In this document: positions 22,864 through 29,821 of the stretch, one piece after another | Position numbering within the stretch: position 1 is the first letter of the stretch | Layout: every line of letters begins with the position of its first letter | Origin: Clostridiales bacterium | GTDB taxonomy: Bacteria > Bacillota > Clostridia > Oscillospirales > CAG-382 | Direction: 5' to 3' | NCBI GenBank assembly: GCA_003343885.1 | Contig: QAKH01000014.1 | Coordinates: forward strand, 1-30,032 | Length of the DNA: 30,032 nucleotides | Made by a program: the position numbers and the translations under genes | Notes under the pieces: model-generated | The model's input: the letters and a program-made list of their open reading frames with translations, nothing else | Told to the model about the DNA's origin: nothing | Database searches by the model: none

Positions 22864-24375
22864 TTAACTTTGAAAGATAAGTCCGCGCTCTTTTCCGCTA
22901 AGTTCTAAATTTAAATTATCACCGCTCTTCTCAAGCGTTCCTTTTGTTTTTACAGAATACGAAAAACCGCCGTGCTCAAAATATACCGTATCGCCTTGTG
23001 CTTTGCAGCTTGAAAACTTTCCGAATTTCCACAAAAGCCTGCCGCCTCCGGTTATATTTATGCCTTTTTCGTCAAATACGACAGTGACTGTTTTTCCGTC
23101 CTTATCCTGTGCCGATACCTCAAGTCCCTTATCTGTACGCACTGCCTTATCGAAGCGATATTCGCCCTCAAACTCAAGTCCTGCGTCATGGCTGTCCTTC
23201 TCAAAGCTCCATACACGCTCGTCGGCAACCGGAAGATTGTCGTATACAGCGTCCCATTTGCGGCAGGGCTCGTCGGCGTAGCGTTCGGGGTATGAGTCGT
23301 CAAATTTCTGAATATCTCTGAAGTACATACTGCCGCCGTCAAAAAAGAGGTTGGCACGGTAGTTTTCACATGTATACCACACCGAGCGCAAGTCTGCCGA
23401 TTCTACCGGATCGCTGTCGGCAATTATGCATGCTTCGGGCGTTTTATCGAATGTATCAGAAAACAGTTTTCCTGCCTCGCTCATCTTCATGACTTGTATC
23501 TTTCCTGCGGAGGCGTATTCGTCAACAAGCGCATACTGCATTTCAAGACCTTGCTTCATGCTCTCCCAGCCGAAGCTGTTTTCCTGACCTATCTGCGTGT
23601 ATGCTATGCCGAGATTTTCGTTTTCAAAATACGTTTTAAAAAACCACCGCATGTATTTTTCGCTTTTTCCGGAGCTCCAAACAGGTTCCATAGTTGCGCA
23701 GCCTGTATATTCGATTCCTTTTGCGTAACGGTTTTCGTTATATCCTCGTATAGGATCTATTCCGAGAAGGCGAAATACCGGTGCGTTTATCTGTGTTTCT
23801 TTGTGTCCGGCAGGGCAAAGCATATTGTTTACGCTTGGGTAGTATGGCTGGTTGTACGGTCCTCCCCATAACGTATATGCGTCAACAGAGAGTTGTTCAC
23901 GGCATATGCCGAAAGCCTGTATTCTGTACTTATCATGCATGTATTTTATCGAAAATGCGTCAAGAAGCCATGAAGCGGCGGTTTTTGGGTATTCTCCGAA
24001 GATCTCTCGGAATTTTTCCATAAGCTCGTCTATAAGCAGCTTTTTCTCTTCTTTGGTGTACGCAGGAAGAAAGCCCGGATCTACGTACCAGTCCCAGTCG
24101 TATCCCGGTCTGCCTCGCCACTTTATTCCCACTTTTTCGGTAAGCGGACGCACGATTTCTATCCACACACCTATCTCTCTGCGGCTGTCGGGCGCCTTTG
24201 TGAAAAGCTCTGAAAAGGCAGGATTTATGAGTGCGTCGTACTGAAGCAGAAAAGTATTGTCAAAACCGTACTTTTCGTTTAGCTCCATCTGACGTTTTAC
24301 CGGCTCAAGCAGGTCAAGATTGGGATTTCTCGGTTCTACACCGCGGATAAAATTCATAATTGTTACGATATTCAT
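22864..24375 (-). CDS. Unrecognised barrel-like protein of the glycan locus
   Basis: 503 aa, no family I can name with certainty. MNIVTIMNFIRGVEPRNPNLDLLEPVKRQMELNEKYGFDNTFLLQYDAL, then REIGVWIEIVRPLTEKVGIKWRGRPGYDWDWYVDPGFLPAYTKEEKKLLIDELMEKFREIFGEYPKTAASWLLDAFSIKYMHDKYRI has the alternating strand/helix pattern of an incomplete TIM barrel, like polysaccharide deacetylases or GH57/38-type enzymes. D/E/W-rich strand ends (YDAL, DWDW, LLDAF) could form an active site. From about residue 375 a beta-rich C-terminal domain follows (EGEYRFDKAVRT...GKTVTVVFDEKGINITGGGRLLWKFG). No signal peptide is visible. GGGGACAAAACA precedes the ATG. It is upstream of the IclR gene and divergent from the GH2 gene, so a carbohydrate role is inferred from context only. 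Confidence 0.6.
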   Translation of the reverse strand: MNIVTIMNFIRGVEPRNPNLDLLEPVKRQMELNEKYGFDNTFLLQYDALINPAFSELFTKAPDSRREIGVWIEIVRPLTEKVGIKWRGRPGYDWDWYVDPGFLPAYTKEEKKLLIDELMEKFREIFGEYPKTAASWLLDAFSIKYMHDKYRIQAFGICREQLSVDAYTLWGGPYNQPYYPSVNNMLCPAGHKETQINAPVFRLLGIDPIRGYNENRYAKGIEYTGCATMEPVWSSGKSEKYMRWFFKTYFENENLGIAYTQIGQENSFGWESMKQGLEMQYALVDEYASAGKIQVMKMSEAGKLFSDTFDKTPEACIIADSDPVESADLRSVWYTCENYRANLFFDGGSMYFRDIQKFDDSYPERYADEPCRKWDAVYDNLPVADERVWSFEKDSHDAGLEFEGEYRFDKAVRTDKGLEVSAQDKDGKTVTVVFDEKGINITGGGRLLWKFGKFSSCKAQGDTVYFEHGGFSYSVKTKGTLEKSGDNLNLELSGKERGLIFQS

Positions 24376-24428
24376 TGTTTTGTCCCCTTCTCTTTCTCTT
24401 TATCTATGCTCTTTTTGTAGTTTTTTAT

Positions 24429-24457
24429 ATTATAGCATAGGTTGACGTATTTTACAA
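24429..24457 (-). promoter_or_regulatory. Promoter of the 503-aa gene with TGACGTA box
   Basis: On the minus strand TTGTAA (24452-24457), 17 bp, TATAAT (24429-24434). TGACGTA (24443-24449, plus strand) lies in the spacer, where a bound protein would block RNA polymerase. Confidence 0.65.
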
Positions 24458-24547
24458 TGAAACAATAAAAACATATGGTCAAATTTTTATTCAAACTTTT
24501 TATAAATCGTTTGTCTGTAAAAATAAAATTTCATATTGTGAAACTTA

Positions 24548-24576
24548 TTGACAGATTTACACATGTAAAATATAAT
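24548..24576 (+). promoter_or_regulatory. Consensus promoter of the GH2 gene
   Basis: TTGACA (24548-24553), 17 bp, TATAAT (24571-24576), perfect hexamers. The spacer holds TTTACA-CA-TGTAAA (24556-24569), an operator-like inverted repeat. Divergent from the promoter of the 503-aa gene about 90 bp to the left. Confidence 0.82.
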
Positions 24577-24624
24577 GAGCTCATACGTAAATATACCAAA
24601 ACTCTGCACAAGGAGATGGAAAAA

Positions 24625-27384
24625 ATGAAACTTAACCAGCCATACTACATTGAGCCTCGTTCGGGTGAAAATCATATAGACCTCTGCGGCTCATGGGAGT
24701 TTTTCGGTTCGGATACGGTGCTCGAAAATCCGGACAAATCGCTCTTTACCTATAAAACCACATTGCCGAAATCCTTGTTTCACTCGCTTCACGAGTGCGG
24801 CGTACTGCCTGATCCGTATGTCGGAACAAACAGCAAGCTGTATTCTGATGTAGACGAAAAAATATGGTATTACCGCAAAACCTTCACATTGAACCGCCCC
24901 GGCTTTGACGGCAACGCTTTCCTTTGCTTTGACGGGGTTGCGTACTACTGCCGCGTGTGGGTGAACGGAAACCTTATCGGCGACCATGAGGGCATGTTCG
25001 GCGGACCGGTTTGCGATGTTGCAAATTTCCTTGATTTCAACGGCGAAAACACGATTGTCGTCGAGGTAAAAGCGTGCAATTACGGTATCAAGGATTCCTT
25101 TGACCCCAGAAACGCCAAAGGCGAAAACAAGCAGATAGTTCCGTGGAACCTCGTAAGGGACGCTGAAACCAGCAACGGCGATTTTATCGTTATGGGCATC
25201 TGGAACAAGGTGCGCCTTGAGCTTACGGAAAAACTGCATATAAGCCGACCTTACATGTATACGGTAAAAGCCGACGAAAGAGAGGCGGAGCTGTTCTGTG
25301 AGTTTGAAATTGCTGATGGCACGTTTGATGAGCTGCGCCCGTTTTACGGGTACAACGACCATTGTTATTCATACACAAGAGCCTATGACAACGGACTTAC
25401 CGGAGAAACACGCAAAGATGTTCCGGATGTGGAAATCGAGATAATCATTAACGAAAAAGATACCGGAAAACAGGCTTATTACAGCAAGCAGAAGGTTGCG
25501 CTCACCGATTTTGACAAACTCGGAATGGATCTTAATTACCGTGAGCTTCAGTACTTTTCAAAAACCATCCGCATAAGCTCGCCGAAGCTTTGGTATCCGG
25601 TAGGACTTGGAGAACCGTATTTGTATACGGCTGAGATTAAGATGTATTCAGGGGAAAAACTATGCGATGTGCAAAGCTTTGACATAGGAATACGCACTAT
25701 TTCCGCCCGTCGTACAGAAGGTCCGAAATACCGTTCCCGCTGGGAGGACTTTCGTTTCAGCGTAAACGGCAAAGACTTTTTCCTTATGGGAATAAACTGG
25801 ATGCCGATAGACTATCTGTATTCGGTAAAACCGGAGGAATATGAGTGGTGCATAACTCTTGCCAAGAACGCAGGCATACAGATGCTCCGAATATGGAGCG
25901 GCGGAGGCATGCCGGAAACCGATACGTTTTATTCTGTCTGTGACAGACTTGGTATTATGGTATGGCAGGATCATATGATAGCCAATATGTCGGACACTCA
26001 CTCGTATCCGCAGGATATTCTCGAATCACAGGAGGCTTACAATATCTACCGCACACGCAATCATCCCAGCCTTGCCATACACTGCGGAGGAAACGAGTTC
26101 AATCCGTATTCTACGGGAAATGCCGCAAGCATGTTTGTGCTTGACCGGGTAATACGAACTCTTGATCCGAGCCGCATTTTCCATTATACCACCGCAGACA
26201 AGGGCAGCGCCCATATTTACCGTGACATGGAGCCGGTGTGGTACCGTCATATATATAAAGATTTGCCGTTTGTCGGTGAGTCCGGCATACACAGCTTCCC
26301 GTCATACAGGAGCTTAAAGAAGCTTGTACGTGAAGAAGAATGCACGGGAACACTTCCCGACCTTTCGTCAAAAGAGTTTGGTGAAAACTTTCCTGAACTG
26401 CTCAACCACTTCACGGAATATCATCCGTCAAGAGTACCGAGAATGATGTCCCGCGCGTCCCAGATTGACGACGTAAGCAAAATGTCGCTTGAGGCAATGT
26501 GCGAGGCAACGCAGGTGCAGGCATATGAGTTTTATACGCTCATGATCCAGTCAATGCGTGAAAATTACCCGTCGTGCGGCGGGATACTTCCTTGGGTGTT
26601 CAAGCGGCACTGGACTACGGTCGGCATACAGGTGGTTGACGGAATGGGACAGCCGGGATATCCGTACTATGCCGTACAGAATGCGTACCGTTCGCTCGGA
26701 GTGTGCCTGTGTCTTGATTGGTCGGTAATTGCGCCGTGTGAAGAGATTCCGCTCAAGGTAAAGCTTTTTAACAGGGAAGAGGTAAATCTCGACACGGCAA
26801 GCGTAGTTGTCACTGTTTTTGCTCCGGATATGACGGTGGCGGCTGAATTTGAGCACACTGTTTCCGGGTGCGAATCGGAGTTTGTTTTTGACAGCTTTAA
26901 AACGCCGCAGGCTTTCACGGATAAGTGCTTCCTTATATCTGCCCGTGTTGTTTCAGAGGCGAATATCATATCAAGAACCGTATATTTTGTGAAATGCACT
27001 TCCGCTCTTGCGGACGGGGCGCTTTACGAAAAATATCGCAGCGCTCCGGCTGAAAATCTGTATTTTTCAAACGGTCCGTGGCTGAAACCGGCTATATGCG
27101 GCGCAAAGCATACCGGCGTTGACGCTGTCGTTATAGGAGAAGGAAAAATCGGCTCATACAGATATTTTGACGTCCGTCTTCATAACACCGGAGATATTGC
27201 GGCATATCCGGTAACACTTGAACCTTCGGATACAGCTTGCCGTTTCTTCACAAGCGATAATTTCTTCATGCTTTACCCGGACGAAGTGAAAAATGTAAGA
27301 ATTACCTGCGACGGCTTGGAAAATAACAGCACTGATATATTGGTTAAAGGGTGGAACTTTGACCAGAGCACGGCAAAATGTTGA
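24625..27384 (+). CDS. Glycoside hydrolase family 2 enzyme, beta-mannosidase-like
   Basis: 919 aa with start ATG 24625. AAGGAG (24610-24615) is 9 nt upstream, and a consensus promoter lies inside the longer open frame that begins at 24475, so that extension is not coding. Domain order is typical of GH2: sugar-binding sandwich (about 1-190, IDLCGSWEFFG, CFDGVAYYCRVWVNGNLIGDHEGMF), immunoglobulin-like domain, TIM barrel (from about 385: FFLMGINWMPID, MLRIWSGGGMPETDTFYSVCDRLGIMVWQDHM), then C-terminal beta domains. Glu491 in HCGGNEFNPY fits the acid/base and Glu552 in FVGESGIHSFPS the nucleophile (beta-mannosidases have SEFG at this place). There is no signal peptide, so it acts on intracellular substrate. 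The likely activity is an exo-beta-mannosidase or a close relative such as exo-beta-glucosaminidase. Confidence 0.87.
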   Translation: MKLNQPYYIEPRSGENHIDLCGSWEFFGSDTVLENPDKSLFTYKTTLPKSLFHSLHECGVLPDPYVGTNSKLYSDVDEKIWYYRKTFTLNRPGFDGNAFLCFDGVAYYCRVWVNGNLIGDHEGMFGGPVCDVANFLDFNGENTIVVEVKACNYGIKDSFDPRNAKGENKQIVPWNLVRDAETSNGDFIVMGIWNKVRLELTEKLHISRPYMYTVKADEREAELFCEFEIADGTFDELRPFYGYNDHCYSYTRAYDNGLTGETRKDVPDVEIEIIINEKDTGKQAYYSKQKVALTDFDKLGMDLNYRELQYFSKTIRISSPKLWYPVGLGEPYLYTAEIKMYSGEKLCDVQSFDIGIRTISARRTEGPKYRSRWEDFRFSVNGKDFFLMGINWMPIDYLYSVKPEEYEWCITLAKNAGIQMLRIWSGGGMPETDTFYSVCDRLGIMVWQDHMIANMSDTHSYPQDILESQEAYNIYRTRNHPSLAIHCGGNEFNPYSTGNAASMFVLDRVIRTLDPSRIFHYTTADKGSAHIYRDMEPVWYRHIYKDLPFVGESGIHSFPSYRSLKKLVREEECTGTLPDLSSKEFGENFPELLNHFTEYHPSRVPRMMSRASQIDDVSKMSLEAMCEATQVQAYEFYTLMIQSMRENYPSCGGILPWVFKRHWTTVGIQVVDGMGQPGYPYYAVQNAYRSLGVCLCLDWSVIAPCEEIPLKVKLFNREEVNLDTASVVVTVFAPDMTVAAEFEHTVSGCESEFVFDSFKTPQAFTDKCFLISARVVSEANIISRTVYFVKCTSALADGALYEKYRSAPAENLYFSNGPWLKPAICGAKHTGVDAVVIGEGKIGSYRYFDVRLHNTGDIAAYPVTLEPSDTACRFFTSDNFFMLYPDEVKNVRITCDGLENNSTDILVKGWNFDQSTAKC

Positions 27385-27464
27385 GAGTGTCCTTGATTTA
27401 AATTCCGTAGATTTAAAAAACTGAAAAAAGTGTATAACTGCGGATGAAGAGTCTGTGGTTTTTA

Positions 27465-27499
27465 AGGGAAAACCCCATGCGTGGGTTTTCCCTCTTTTT
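27465..27499 (+). terminator. Rho-independent terminator of the GH2 gene
   Basis: AGGGAAAACCC (27465-27475) pairs with GGGTTTTCCCT (27483-27493), an 11-bp stem with a 7-nt loop, followed by C and five T. Confidence 0.88.
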
Positions 27500-27703
27500 A
27501 AGCCGTGAAGCGGCTTAAAAATTCACCCTCTCCTGCGCTTTTTGAACGAAAAGAGATTTCGCACTCTGCGGAGTGCGACGAGGGTTACGCACCCTCGACT
27601 GCGCCCGCTTTTCTTGAAAGAAAAGCGGGGAAAAAGAACTTGATTTTTGTGGTTTATCGATACGCTCAACTGCGGCGAAGCTTTTAAAACACTGCTTTGC
27701 CGC
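27496..27703. repeat. Stem-loop array in the 472-bp gap before the TPR gene
   Basis: Five hairpins follow one another with little space: TTTTAAGCCG/CGGCTTAAAA (27496-27520), CGCACTC/GAGTGCG (27560-27577), CGAGGGT/ACCCTCG (27579-27597), CCCGCTTTTC/GAAAAGCGGG (27604-27629) and GCGGCGAAG/CTTTGCCGC (27672-27703, one G-U). Short open frames on both strands cross it, none with a ribosome site, so it is taken as non-coding. The look (GC-rich stems joined by AT-rich, Lys/Phe-coding filler) is that of a multicopy intergenic element, but only one copy is in the window. Confidence 0.6.
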
Positions 27704-27764
27704 CGCTTTTTTGTACAAAAATGCGCATTTTTCCCAAAAGCCAAAAATCTTTACAATAATTTTG

Positions 27765-27821
27765 TTGATTTTAATCTATATATAGTGTACAATATCACGT
27801 AACATATCAATATATAGTGTA
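27765..27821 (+). promoter_or_regulatory. Promoter of the TPR-DUF4037 unit with a direct repeat
   Basis: TTGATT (27765-27770), 17 bp, TACAAT (27788-27793). ATATATAGTGTA occurs at 27778-27789 and again at 27810-27821, a spacing of 32 bp or about three helical turns. One copy touches the -10 box and the other lies just after the expected start site, as for a repressor that binds cooperatively. Confidence 0.58.
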
Positions 27822-27856
27822 ACAAATGAATGTCTTAAACACAGTTAGGAGAAAAT

Positions 27857-28699
27857 ATGCTTGACGAATTTGATTATAAAGAACCGTGCTGTCCGTTTGA
27901 TACGGATTTTTACAGAGAAAAAACAACAGCAGTGCCGGAGCATGGCAAAAGGATAAATACCGGAGAAATGGTTGCCCGGATAGACAGGCTGAATTCACGG
28001 GGCGATAAGCAAGCCGTAGGAAGAGTTCTTTGCGAGTACGCAGAAAACGCAAGACAGCTCGGCGATATATACGGCGAGCTTACCGTGGTAAACGAGATGA
28101 TGGGACATTACCGCATGACTTCTCAGAGAGAAAAGGCGCTTGAATCTGTGGAGCGTTGCTTTGAGCTTTTAAAACTTACAGGAACCTCAGGCTCTGTAAG
28201 TGCCGGAACAATTCTTTTAAACGCCGCAACTGTAATGAGTGCGTTCGGAAAAATCGCCGAGGCGATAAGATGTTATACAGACGCATGCCGCTGTTATGCG
28301 GCGCATCTGCCGCCGGAGGACATGAGATACGCAGGACTTTATAACAACATGGCGGCGGCATATGCCGACACCGGGGAAGTAACGCACGCAAAAGCGTATT
28401 ATCTGAAAGCGCTTGAAATCCTCGGCGCGCATAAGGATATTTATTCCTGCCGGCTTGATATGGCGGTGACTTACTTAAACCTTGCTCTTCTTTGCTCGGG
28501 AACGGAACCTGAAAGCGAAAGTGCAGGAGAGTACGCTGAAAAAGCCACGGAAATGCTTGATGACTGTTATTCTGAAGCCGATGGTTATTATGCCCATACC
28601 ATAGAGAAGTGCGCAGGAGGATTTGACGCTCTCGGATATTTTGTATACGCCGAAACACTTAGGGAAAGGTTGCAGGACTGGTATCGTGAAAGGAATTGA
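27857..28699 (+). CDS. TPR-repeat protein
   Basis: 280 aa, all helical in appearance. Tetratricopeptide-like units are visible: GDIYGELTVVNEMMGHYRMTSQREKALESVERCFEL; GTILLNAATVMSAFGKIAEAIRCYTDACRCYA; AGLYNNMAAAYADTGEVTHAKAYYLKALEILG (best match to the TPR consensus, with N-N-x-A-x-x-Y and A-x-x-Y-Y-x-x-A-L); then a weaker last unit ALGYFVYAETLRERLQDW. Such proteins bind partner proteins. AGGAGA precedes ATG 27857. The stop lies inside the next gene (14-nt overlap), so the DUF4037 protein is the likely partner. Confidence 0.82.
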   Translation: MLDEFDYKEPCCPFDTDFYREKTTAVPEHGKRINTGEMVARIDRLNSRGDKQAVGRVLCEYAENARQLGDIYGELTVVNEMMGHYRMTSQREKALESVERCFELLKLTGTSGSVSAGTILLNAATVMSAFGKIAEAIRCYTDACRCYAAHLPPEDMRYAGLYNNMAAAYADTGEVTHAKAYYLKALEILGAHKDIYSCRLDMAVTYLNLALLCSGTEPESESAGEYAEKATEMLDDCYSEADGYYAHTIEKCAGGFDALGYFVYAETLRERLQDWYRERN

Positions 28700-29630
28700 A
28701 CTTAGCCGTGCGTTTTTTGAGCAGTACGGAAGAAAAATGATAGAAAACGAGTTTTCAGAATACGCCGACAGAATAGCGGCAGGTCTTGTCGGTCAAGGCT
28801 CGGAGCGCTACGGCTTTGACGATGAAATCTCACGTGACCACGATAACTGCGCAGGGTTTTGTCTTTGGATAAGCAAGGAGGACGACGAAAAATTCGGTTT
28901 TGAGCTTGCAAGGGCGTATAGGCATCTTGCAAGCGAATATATGGGGGTAAGCACCAAAGAAAACATGCGGTGCTCTCTTTCAAAATACGGGGTTATAACC
29001 TATGATGATTTTTTTGTGCCGCTTGTAGGCGAGAATTACAAAAATCTCTCTCCGCTTGATTTTTTGTATACTCCGTCAAACTATCTTGCCGACGCCTCAA
29101 ACGGAGAAGTGTTTTTTGACGGAAACGGTGAATTTTCCCGAATAAGGGAACAGATAAAAAACGGTATGCCGGAGGACATAAGGCTTAAAAAGTTAGCGGC
29201 CGCTCTTGCCGGAATGGCTCAGTCCGGACAATATAACTATGCCCGCATACTTTCACATGGAGAGAATGCCGCGGCGGTGCTTGCTCTTTGTGAGTTCGTG
29301 AAATACACTTGTTTTGCGGTATTTTTAATAAATCGACAACATGCTCCGTACTATAAATGGACTTTAAGAGCGCTTACACAACTTAATATTCTCGGAAACC
29401 TTGCGCCAAGTCTTGAATATCTTCTTTTGTCTGAAAACGAATCTGACTCGTCGCATAAGCTTAAATCTGATATTATAGAAGACATTTGCGCTTTTGTCGC
29501 CGATGAACTTAAAAAGCAGGCGCTCTCTGACAGCTCAAGCGACTTTATGGAAGAGCACGCAAGAAGCGTGATGAACAGAATTCATTCGGCGGATATACGA
29601 AACCTGCACATTATGACAGGAGCCCTTTAG
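28686..29630 (+). CDS. DUF4037 protein, nucleotidyltransferase-like
   Basis: 314 aa from GTG 28686; AGGA (28674-28677) stands 8 nt upstream, and the product then begins VKGIELSRAFFEQYG as DUF4037 proteins do. The open frame extends to 28623 but has no ribosome site there. GQGSERYGFDDEISRDHDNCAGFCLWI (from about residue 34) has the G-S, spacer, D-x-D pattern of the nucleotidyltransferase fold, with Asp residues that could bind metal. The helical C-terminal half contains LINRQHAPYYKWTLRAL, a conserved DUF4037 block. If active, it would transfer a nucleotide to an unknown acceptor. It overlaps the TPR gene and is followed by tandem hairpins. Confidence 0.82.
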   Translation: MKGIELSRAFFEQYGRKMIENEFSEYADRIAAGLVGQGSERYGFDDEISRDHDNCAGFCLWISKEDDEKFGFELARAYRHLASEYMGVSTKENMRCSLSKYGVITYDDFFVPLVGENYKNLSPLDFLYTPSNYLADASNGEVFFDGNGEFSRIREQIKNGMPEDIRLKKLAAALAGMAQSGQYNYARILSHGENAAAVLALCEFVKYTCFAVFLINRQHAPYYKWTLRALTQLNILGNLAPSLEYLLLSENESDSSHKLKSDIIEDICAFVADELKKQALSDSSSDFMEEHARSVMNRIHSADIRNLHIMTGAL

Positions 29631-29705
29631 CAAGAAATTTATCAATTTTCCTGACTTTTGTCTGTTTTTCATAGTTAATTGCTTAAACGCGAAGATTACA
29701 AACTT

Positions 29706-29755
29706 ACGGCAGTCGCAGACTGCCGTCAGCCCGCTGACAAACCCCGTCAGCGGGC
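29706..29755 (+). terminator. Two tandem hairpins after the DUF4037 gene
   Basis: ACGGCAGTC/GACTGCCGT (29706-29726, 3-nt loop) and GCCCGCTGAC/GTCAGCGGGC (29729-29755, 7-nt loop), the second followed by ATTTAATTTT. They can terminate the TPR-DUF4037 transcript and also shield the transposase gene from outside transcription, as often seen at insertion-sequence ends. Confidence 0.7.
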
Positions 29756-29763
29756 ATTTAATT

Positions 29764-29792
29764 TTGCAAAAAGAGAGGAAATATGATATAAT
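29764..29792 (+). promoter_or_regulatory. Promoter of the transposase gene
   Basis: TTGCAA (29764-29769), 17 bp, TATAAT (29787-29792), with AAGGAG at about 29808-29813 before the ATG at 29822. Confidence 0.65.
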
Positions 29793-29821
29793 ATAAGCAT
29801 AAAAGTCAAGGAGAGACGAAG

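Noticed and set aside
24691..25362. 223-codon minus-strand open frame opposite the GH2 gene
   Set aside because: Shadow of a well-supported GH2 domain; no ribosome site or family pattern.
27505..27744. Small open frames of 60-73 codons on both strands in the hairpin array
   Set aside because: They cross the stem-loops, lack ribosome sites and owe their composition to the inverted repeats.
27496..27755. Possible CRISPR array or attachment site
   Set aside because: The stems differ from one another, and there is no repeated unit of fixed length, no spacers and no integrase nearby.
28623..28699. TPR and DUF4037 as one gene split by a frameshift
   Set aside because: Each part is a complete family-length protein with its own start signal; a 14-nt overlap is normal translational coupling.
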